A stretch of DNA of 12,609 nucleotides from positions 32,946-45,554 of the forward strand of contig KN817716.1 in the NCBI GenBank assembly GCA_000827495.1, in the 5' to 3' direction. Below, in pieces: positions 1 through 7,000 of the stretch. The DNA is from Hypholoma sublateritium FD-334 SS-4. Its lineage: Eukaryota > Basidiomycota > Agaricomycetes > Agaricales > Strophariaceae. The notes beneath the pieces are model-generated. The model made no database searches and was not told the DNA's origin. It worked only from the letters and a program-made list of their open reading frames with translations. A program made the position numbers and the translations under genes. How positions within the stretch are numbered: position 1 is the first letter of the stretch; each line of letters opens with the position of its first letter.

Positions 1-302
1 TTGAGCTCGCGTCGCGTGATCTGATTACTAATACGTAGATATATTCGTCGAGCTCATACATTTTGTACTTAGCTTTTAACACTTGATTTCTTGTCCGTCG
101 CCCCGCTCCGTACACATGAGAACCCCCCCGTTCTAATCACTAAGGCTGGGCATCCATTTGCTGCCCCCCGATCGAGGGAGACACGGTCTCTACCTAGAGT
201 TACAGGGTACTTAGACAGGAGGTCGACGCCTTGAGCGCTCCCTCCTACGAATTCCGTGGCTACTCAGCCCCTCCCGAGGTCCTTTACCCACGCGGCGTCA
301 CA
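1..302 (+). repeat. 5' LTR, missing its first 49 bases
   Basis: Bases 1-303 are identical to 12307-12609. The right boundary is placed at CGTCACA (296-302), which ends in the canonical CA and is followed after one base by a primer binding site candidate. The left end of this LTR lies outside the window, because the matching 3' LTR begins 49 bases earlier at TGTGACG. The LTR should hold the RNA polymerase II promoter and the transcript start. A TATA-like stretch is at 40-45, C runs are at 123-129 and 164-169, and a short inverted repeat GAGAC/GTCTC is at 178-190. I could not place the U3/R/U5 limits. Confidence 0.92.
2..56 (+). promoter_or_regulatory. Candidate LTR core promoter: TATA-like motif between 8-base inverted repeats
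   Basis: TATATT at 40-45 lies in the most AT-rich part of the early LTR. Two perfect 8-base inverted copies flank it, TGAGCTCG (2-9) and CGAGCTCA (49-56), each containing the palindrome GAGCTC. The same arrangement is at 12308-12362 in the 3' LTR. LTR promoters of this group lie in U3, where this sits, about 50-100 bases into the 351-base LTR. A promoter role is inference, since no transcript start can be seen. The inverted repeats could be factor-binding sites or chance. Confidence 0.3.
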
Positions 303-1202
303 ATGGTGGGGGCACCGCGGACCTCACCGAAAGGCGCTGAGGTAGCCCGAAGACTCGCGCGTCAATCCCGACGACGCCCGACGAACCAGAAATCACGTGC
401 TGTTGCTAACGTCGCCCGCGAAGAAAGAGAGAACCTTACCTTCCCCTCCAATGCAGGTGACATCGATAAGATAACCCTGCAGAGGACGGGAGCTTGAGAC
501 CATTGAGAAGGTCGATCGATAGCGATCCCTTCTTTACGGTTGAATTCTCTCACTGCAACTCTCACATGAACTATCTATGTTCCGACTACTTGCTCAATCG
601 GACGACTACCTCTCGCTATCTCGATTCTAGCCGAAACGGATAGCGCCCCGACGAAAACTAACGTGTTCTCGAGCCTAATCAGTTCAACTTTCAACTCGCT
701 CTACTCAATCAAGAAGATGACGAAGATCGTTGGAAGCGGGCTGCCGGAAATCGTGCCCCCGCTAAAAAACGAATGGAAAGATCTGTAGGTTTGGTGACTG
801 CTCGGCAGACCCGAACCTTACGATCGAGAATCGGATACGGATTCTGTAAAACCCCCCCCCCCGAGCCTTGAGACGGATGAACGCTATGCGATCTCCGTTG
901 AAGTGCTCGGGCGCCAAGCTAGTGGGTTGACGTCTCCCAAGACGCCCTCGCTTCGCAAAGCTATCGGGTGCAGAACCGTCTTCGTACTCTCCGTCACCGA
1001 TTGACCACGATGAGAATCGATGAATCAGATAACAGCTCGGCGCAAAAAGTTTTGGCGAAAACTCTCCCATTCGCAGTAAAAATAATTGAGCTATGCCCCC
1101 CTGATCGAGAGAGGAACCGAACTCTTGGATCCCCTCTTAAAACCGGTTACGGCCTATAGTTCTGAGACCGCGCGCTCGAATTACCCTTCCTTCCTCCTGG
1201 AT
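303..1202 (+). other. Long leader between 5' LTR and gag, with many upstream ATGs
   Basis: These 900 bases hold no recognisable gene. At least eleven ATG triplets precede the gag ATG (near 303, 451, 566, 577, 717, 773, 877, 886, 1010, 1020 and 1093). The first, ATG 303-305, straddles the LTR end and the primer binding site. It opens a 64-codon arginine-rich frame to 497, which could be an upstream ORF but has no recognised domain. Other contents are a C11 run at 852-862, a short hairpin GATCG-ATAG-CGATC at 514-527, and an inverted pair CGCTATC/GATAGCG at 614-645. In retroelements this region usually carries RNA dimerisation and packaging signals. A GTAGGT at 785-790 fits the fungal splice-donor pattern GTRNGT. 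Confidence 0.6.
304..320 (+). other. Primer binding site (candidate)
   Basis: TGGTGGGGGCACCGCGG starts one base after the LTR's terminal CA. It begins with TGG, the complement of the tRNA 3' CCA end. Read as a complement it would match a tRNA with 3' sequence TGCCCCC-A-CCA, preceded by a C that fits the conserved first base of the 3' T-stem strand. It is not the common initiator-Met site, which begins TGGTA or TGGTATC in many Ty3 elements. I cannot name the tRNA from sequence alone. The site also holds a small self-complementary unit, GGTG and CACC around GGGG (305-316). Confidence 0.65.
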
Positions 1203-4088
1203 ATGCCCCCCAAAACGGCGGCTGTCAACGACCCTCCTGTCCACCCTCCGCTCGCGGCCCCCAAAGCTTCGAAGGCTCGAAGCACTAGCAACTCGAAGGT
1301 TGCAGCCGCCTACGCTGAATCGTCGCAGATAGCTGAACAAACGAGATCGGCGCAAATGCCAACGCCAGTGGAATCGCCTGTTCCTCCCTCTCCAGCCCGT
1401 GGACCGTCGGAATCGAAGGATGGGCCGACGAGTCTGGAAGCCTCAGCAAGACCGCCCAGAGTACTCACGTCTGGGCGACCTCTTGTAGAAGAATTTGCTC
1501 CTTCCGGTCCCACTAAAACGGGTACACCGGTTTCCGCGGTACGACGAACTAATCCAGCCCCCGCTGTGGACATTCAGAGGCCTACGGATTACGGGGTTGT
1601 CGCTAGTACGCCTTCTAAGGCTACTAGTCGTACCTCCGTGCCTAGGAATCTGAAGGATCCTTCTAGCGGGCCGGCGGGAGAAACGTTCGTTGCGCCCGAC
1701 CCATCTTCTTCTACTCCGGGTGAAGAGTTAGAGGCCGTAGAAACTAGAATGATGACTCCTCATCGTTCGATCTTCGAAGGAATTGCCGTCATGAAACAAT
1801 TTCCTATTTACGACGAATCCATCCACGCTTCCTTAGAACGATACCATGAGCATTGGGATCAATGGGAGGATGAGGATCCACTGGCTCTGTTTGGTGCGGT
1901 AAACGGTCTTCTGCCTAATCGCCCAGCCGCCGAAGCTATCGCCCTGCGAGCCCTGGTTATGAGATGGACGCTACCGGAGAAAGATTGCCATTGGAGCTCG
2001 TTACAGGAAGCGGTTGATAATATGTGTCAAGTTTCCCTCAAAGTAGAAGACATGGTCCCCTTCCCGTACCTGAATAAAATCAAGTACTCCTTGCACGCTC
2101 GACTGGACGCATACGCGCGAATAGTCCTCGCCTTATCTCAGATCCTTGGCCTATTCGCCGACTACTTCTTCAGCACCAACTCGCAATCTTTTGTCGTCGA
2201 CAAAGATTTCGAACTGATTCGTTCGCTAGCCTGGAACGACAACCGAGAAATAATGGTCGCTGCCTTTATAATTCTACAACGAAGGTGCTCAGTAGCCGTT
2301 GTCCAAATCCGTCGCAACTTCAACAAACTGGATCGGATACTGCTAGCAAGAGACAAAACCTTGTCCGTAGCCTCTTACAATTCTACGACCCCTACTGAAC
2401 GGGATCGTATGGCTTTCGCTTCGCCTCGATCATCTTTCAAGGCTTTCCTGATGCGCGAGGACTTTGCCAGCGACTTTGCTGGGAAAAACGAGACTCTACG
2501 CAATAACGTGGTCAACTCCTTGAAGACTACGCAAGACATCTTTCAAGAGACCCCTTACGTGTATCGTATGCGAACTACGCCGACTCACCTTTACCCTTCA
2601 AGAGAGGAAAGGACTGCCGAGCCAGAATCTATTAGCATGCATTTAGCCTCTCAGAGACACGTTGAATTCGCCCCGCCGGCGACCTCTTACAGAATGTTGC
2701 CAACGAATTCCGAATGGACTGCTCCTGCGCGAGAAGTCGCCGTCCCTGCTTCAGCGATAGCTATGGCTCACCTCCACCCGATCCCTACTCTTCCTGGAGC
2801 TGGAACTTTAAGATCCATATCCTTGAACGACGAAGTGGTTGCTCCTGGGGGGCCATTGCTGACGCCTAAAGGAATCCTACCAATTAATATGGATCCTGCT
2901 CCCGCTCCTGAGCCGCAAAAGTGGTCGTCACATAAATTCGCAAACGACTGGAACAATTCTCAGTACTATCCTGAATCTCGCCAACATGACGTCCGTATGA
3001 TGATGGGGTACGAAACTCCTACGTTAGGTGCTGAATGGGTAACGCAAGCTGCCTCTGGGACTCCCGCTACGAACGATAGCTGGGATCGATTAGGAGGACC
3101 CTTGGGCCGAGGCCCGTCGAGAGGAGGACCATCTGGAGGAGGCCCGCCGGGAAGAGGCCCGCCAGGAGGAGGTCCGCCAGGAGGAGGTCCGCCTGGAGGA
3201 GGTCCGTCAGGAGGTGGTTATCCAAGTGGTGGACCTTTTGGAGGAGGCCCACCGAGAGGCAATCCGTCTGGAGGACCGCCAGGAGGACCACCGGGAGGAC
3301 CCTCGGGAGGAGGACCGCCCGGTCCGCCCTACGGAGGTGGGGGGCGTTCACCCTACGGTGATCTTTCGCGAGCTACTTATCCCCCCGGCAATAGAATGCC
3401 TTATATGCCTCCGCAAGGACCGCCGCCTCCGCCTCCGCCACATAATAACCCTCCCAACTCTCCTGGACAACCTCCGACCGAAGCGGAATGGCAAATCAAT
3501 AACAAAATTAACTTGAACCATATTCCTTCCTGGGACGGTCGCGGGGAAAGCATCATCGATTACATTAGCGAAATGTCGTCTTACGCTATCCTAGGAGATA
3601 AGATGAACATAGGAATAGGCAAGATTGCTCCCCTTAAATGGACTGGTAGTGCACGAGCATGGTGGGACGCTATTCCGATCTTGGACAGGCGATTTTACGG
3701 CCAAAATTGGGACTCTCTACTAGTTGCGCTACAATGGTATTATATGAACGATACCTGGACGCAGCAGCGTGACCAGGAGTTCCAAGAAATGAAGTTCCGA
3801 CAAAAGGACCACCACAACGAACAGCCTGTAGAATTTCTACAACGACGTATTCGATATCATTCTTTTCTACATCCCACCGAAACGGACGGCCCGACCGCTA
3901 TCGCGCAAGTTCTGCGTACTCAACCCCCAGAATGGGGAGTGACCTTGAACCCGCATACTTCGCCCACGTTCTTTGAATTGCTGAACACGGCTAGAAAATA
4001 CCAAGCTATCCTTGAGAGTAGTTGGGTAACGGGCGAGGCTGTGAGGAAAGCGTCTAGTTCCGCGTCGTATACCGGCTCCGCCCGATGA
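1203..4088 (+). CDS. gag: Gag polyprotein with extra N-terminal domain and Gly/Pro-rich hinge
   Basis: Gag is the structural protein that assembles the cytoplasmic particle and packages the RNA. The frame opens at 1086 after a TAA, but with no ATG until 1203 (G at -3), so I take 1203, giving 961 residues. From the N-terminus it shows a Pro/Ser/Thr-rich disordered stretch (about 1-180). Next is a mostly helical, W- and L-rich domain (about 185-390) that I do not recognise, then a linker. A Gly/Pro tract follows (about 631-715; 3093-3347), then a proline run with seven consecutive P. The C-terminal part (about 758-935; 3474-4010) resembles the Retrotrans_gag core, with SWDGRGESI, GSARAWWDAI, QNWDSLL and EFLQRRIRYH motifs. 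Typical Ty3 Gag is 300-450 residues, so this is more than twice as long. No zinc knuckle lies before the stop; it is encoded just past it, in the same frame. The final TGA (4086-4088) is the only stop between gag and pol. Confidence 0.88.
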   Translation: MPPKTAAVNDPPVHPPLAAPKASKARSTSNSKVAAAYAESSQIAEQTRSAQMPTPVESPVPPSPARGPSESKDGPTSLEASARPPRVLTSGRPLVEEFAPSGPTKTGTPVSAVRRTNPAPAVDIQRPTDYGVVASTPSKATSRTSVPRNLKDPSSGPAGETFVAPDPSSSTPGEELEAVETRMMTPHRSIFEGIAVMKQFPIYDESIHASLERYHEHWDQWEDEDPLALFGAVNGLLPNRPAAEAIALRALVMRWTLPEKDCHWSSLQEAVDNMCQVSLKVEDMVPFPYLNKIKYSLHARLDAYARIVLALSQILGLFADYFFSTNSQSFVVDKDFELIRSLAWNDNREIMVAAFIILQRRCSVAVVQIRRNFNKLDRILLARDKTLSVASYNSTTPTERDRMAFASPRSSFKAFLMREDFASDFAGKNETLRNNVVNSLKTTQDIFQETPYVYRMRTTPTHLYPSREERTAEPESISMHLASQRHVEFAPPATSYRMLPTNSEWTAPAREVAVPASAIAMAHLHPIPTLPGAGTLRSISLNDEVVAPGGPLLTPKGILPINMDPAPAPEPQKWSSHKFANDWNNSQYYPESRQHDVRMMMGYETPTLGAEWVTQAASGTPATNDSWDRLGGPLGRGPSRGGPSGGGPPGRGPPGGGPPGGGPPGGGPSGGGYPSGGPFGGGPPRGNPSGGPPGGPPGGPSGGGPPGPPYGGGGRSPYGDLSRATYPPGNRMPYMPPQGPPPPPPPHNNPPNSPGQPPTEAEWQINNKINLNHIPSWDGRGESIIDYISEMSSYAILGDKMNIGIGKIAPLKWTGSARAWWDAIPILDRRFYGQNWDSLLVALQWYYMNDTWTQQRDQEFQEMKFRQKDHHNEQPVEFLQRRIRYHSFLHPTETDGPTAIAQVLRTQPPEWGVTLNPHTSPTFFELLNTARKYQAILESSWVTGEAVRKASSSASYTGSAR
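3093..3347 (+). repeat. Gly/Pro-coding minisatellite inside gag
   Basis: Tandem 15-base units of the type GGAGGAGGTCCGCCA run most regularly across about 3142-3216 and decay into variants on both sides. They encode GGGPP/GGGPS pentapeptides. The unit is a multiple of three, so copy-number change keeps the gag frame. The product is a flexible, uncharged hinge between the unknown N-terminal Gag domain and the Gag core. Such arrays usually vary in length between copies of an element. Confidence 0.85.
4086..4088 (+). promoter_or_regulatory. In-frame TGA between gag and pol: candidate readthrough stop
   Basis: Gag and Pol are in the same frame (both start positions divisible by three), and this TGA is the only stop from 1086 to 9275. 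Reading on past it gives a basic, then acidic, then basic stretch leading into the zinc knuckle with no further stop. The context is CGA TGA AGA. Suppression of a single stop is a known way to make Gag-Pol in murine gammaretroviruses. Most fungal Ty3 elements use a frameshift or one fused ORF. The alternative is a CGA to TGA mutation (C to T at a CpG) in an originally fused Gag-Pol. The sequence does not decide between these. Confidence 0.5.
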
Positions 4089-7000
4089 AGATCTTTCCGC
4101 AGACGACGTGATGCTAACCTCGCCGAATCAGGAGAAGTTGAGGAATTTAGTGAGTCCACGGATTCCGGCGAAGATCGTGAAGTGCTTTTCACTACGAAGA
4201 AGGCAAGGGGAGATAGTAAAAAGTCCCTGAAGAAGCGAATGGAATGGCCCCACGGCAAGTCGATTAACGGCTATGAATTTCGAAGAGACGATTTGGTAGA
4301 AAGTGCGCGCCCCCCAAAGGGGAACTGTTACATTTGCACTAGCCCTAAACACGTTTTCCGTGACTGTCCACACCATGGCCGCTTCTCGCTCCTTCGCGAA
4401 GCGAACTTGATTGAACTGGACGTAGACCCTGCGGAGGAGGATGCTGCGAACCAGGAGTACCTNGCTAGTTTACAACAATCTAACTCCTCTTCTGCTTATG
4501 AGAGCGTAGNCTCCACTTCAGAGGAANTTCGAATTGCTCTGGAAGTTGAAACCNACGTGCATGGACCGGNGACCGNAACGGAAACGGANCCTCCNAGGAA
4601 TCGAAATGAGAGAAGAAGACTGGCCTTTGAGGCGCACAAGAACGAGGAAACTAAAAATAAACTTACTCAAGTAACGCGACGAATGAAACGTCATAATTAC
4701 TCTTCTNGGGANAAGATNAACATGGNGGATACNGAATCGAAAAGCGAGCGAGACGACGCTCCTATCATAGCNGCGGTCAAAGGACGATCTCTGCCTGAAG
4801 GACTAGGTTCGCTAGGAACTAAATCCTTGCGAATATTCACGAAAATTCTCGGAATTAATCGAGAAGCTATTGAAACTCGTCTGGATTCAGGAGCGGATAT
4901 AACCCTTATGTCGGAGGAATGTTACAATTCGGTCGAAGGCTTGCCTAAAATTCGAGACGGAATGCGAATGAAGTTATATCATCTTACTGGAGGAGCTAAA
5001 GTCTTAGGCTATGTCCGCACAGTTATATTCGCGAATGCGACCGATGGAACGATCGTGAGCTTCGAGCTAGAAGCATACGTAGTGCGAGGAATGCGCGTTC
5101 CCCTGCTCTTAGGAGAGGACTTTCAATCTACCTACGAAATCGGCATCATATGTCACGCCAGTGGACGGACGGAAGTCAAGGTCGGGAATCGTGATCCCAG
5201 AACAATCGAGGCTTCATCAGCCCCGGGAGTCGAATTAGGCTTTGAAATTCGACAGGCCTTCATATCTCAATCGTTCGTATGCGCTAAAGCAGTCCGCAGG
5301 GCGAAAGCTAGAAACTCTACGGAAGAACGGGGATACCCCGTAGTCGCGGCCCAGGACGTTATCATATCTAAAGGAGCCGTACATAATGTAAAGGTTAAGG
5401 CGGACTTCGGTACCAAGAAAGAATGGCTCGTAGAGAAATTCATTATCGGCATGGACACTCCCGACGTTTTAGCCACACCTGCTATGTGGATCAACTCTGA
5501 TCACCCATTTCTTCCCATCGCCAATCCTAGCTCTCGAGCTTGGTGCATTCGGGCTGGAGATGTAGTTGGCTACTTGATAGACGAGGAGGTGCTAGATCGA
5601 CCGGATAATGCCATGAGAGAACGCATGGCTGCTGCAGCGGACGTGATTCGATCTGTGATTACAGGCACGCTAAGAGAACAGGATCTCGCAGACGCCTCTC
5701 CTGCTCCGGATCATACGGAAGAAGACAGATTTGAAGAAGACGAGCAGTGGGGACCTAAAACCACCGCTATGAGTTCGGAAGAAACAAACGAGGATGTCTC
5801 TCAGCTAGTAAATCTGGGACCGGACATTCCCGATAACGTCAAAAGCCGGTTGGAAGACGTATTGAAAAAGAATGAACGTGCATTCGGAGTAAATGGACGT
5901 CTTGGACAAGTCGACGCTAAGGTGGCCATTCCTTTAAAGCCAGGAGTACAGCCGATCTCGCTGCCCATGTACGGATCCTCTCCCGCTAAAAGAGAAGTAG
6001 TGGATCAACAAGTCAAAGCTTGGTTTGAAGCGGGTGTAATCGAACCGTCCGTAAGCCCGTGGGGATTCCCCGTGGTCGTGGTCTATAGGAACGGCAAACC
6101 GAGACTCGTGATAGACTATCGTAAACTCAACGCGCAGACGATATCCNATGAGTTTCNTATNCCAAGACAGAANGAGATTATTCAGGCTCTNTCGGGGTCT
6201 CANGTTCTCTCTTCCTTCGACGCTCTAGCCGGATTCACGCAATTAGAAATGGCAGATGAAGAAAAGGAAAAAACGGCCTTTCGTTGTCATTTGGGACTAT
6301 GGCAATTCAAGAGAATGCCGTTTGGTCTGCGTAACGGCCCGTCAATTTTCCAGCGTATAATGCAAAACGTCCTGTCACCGTTTTTATGGATCTTCGCTTT
6401 AGTTTACATTGACGATATCGTGGTCTACAGTAAGAACTGGGAAGACCATTTAATCCATCTAGACAAAGTCCTCGGCGCCATAGCGAAAGCAGGCATCACG
6501 CTTTCTCCGGCCAAATGTTTTGTGGGCTACTCATCTATACTACTCCTCGGCCAAAAGGTTTCACGATTAGGACTGTCCACGCATGCAGAGAAAGTCGCAG
6601 CAATAATGGAGCTAGCCCGCCCCCGTTCAGTAGCAGATCTACAGAAATTCCTAGGGATGGTGGTCTACTTCTCACAGTACATCCCTTCGTATTCCTTCAT
6701 TGCGGCACCCTTATTTGCTCTGTTACGCAAAGGAGTCAGATGGCATTGGGACCAAGAACAGGAAGTAGCGTGGCGAAGGGCTAAAGAAGCCTTAGCCGCG
6801 GCGCCGGTCTTAGGACATCCTGTACTGGGAGCGCCATATCGACTCTACACCGACGCGTCCGACATCGCCATCGGTGCCAGCTTGCAGCAAGTCCAGACGA
6901 TAATGGTCGGCGATCTAAAGGATACTCCCATGTACGAAAGGCTACGACGAGCCTGGGAAGCCGGAGGACCGGTGCCATCCTTATATCCTACATTATTGCA

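Noticed and set aside
1..303. Direct terminal repeats as a sign of a circular phage or plasmid
   Set aside because: The repeat ends at a primer binding site and the genes are gag and pol, so it is an LTR. Circularity comes from the LTR, not from a phage genome.
231..497. 88-codon frame starting at a TTG
   Set aside because: It starts inside the LTR with a non-ATG codon. Only the part from ATG 303 is a possible upstream ORF, and it has no recognised domain.
852..862. C11 run as an internal polypurine tract
   Set aside because: It is polypyrimidine on the plus strand, so it cannot prime plus-strand DNA. It may be simple slippage.
1086..1202. N-terminal extension of Gag from the TTG at 1086
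   Set aside because: There is no ATG in it. The first ATG at 1203 has a purine at -3 and is the simpler start.
4085..4240. Programmed frameshift between gag and pol
   Set aside because: Pol is in the same frame as Gag, and the other two frames close within 120 or so bases, so no frameshift is needed.
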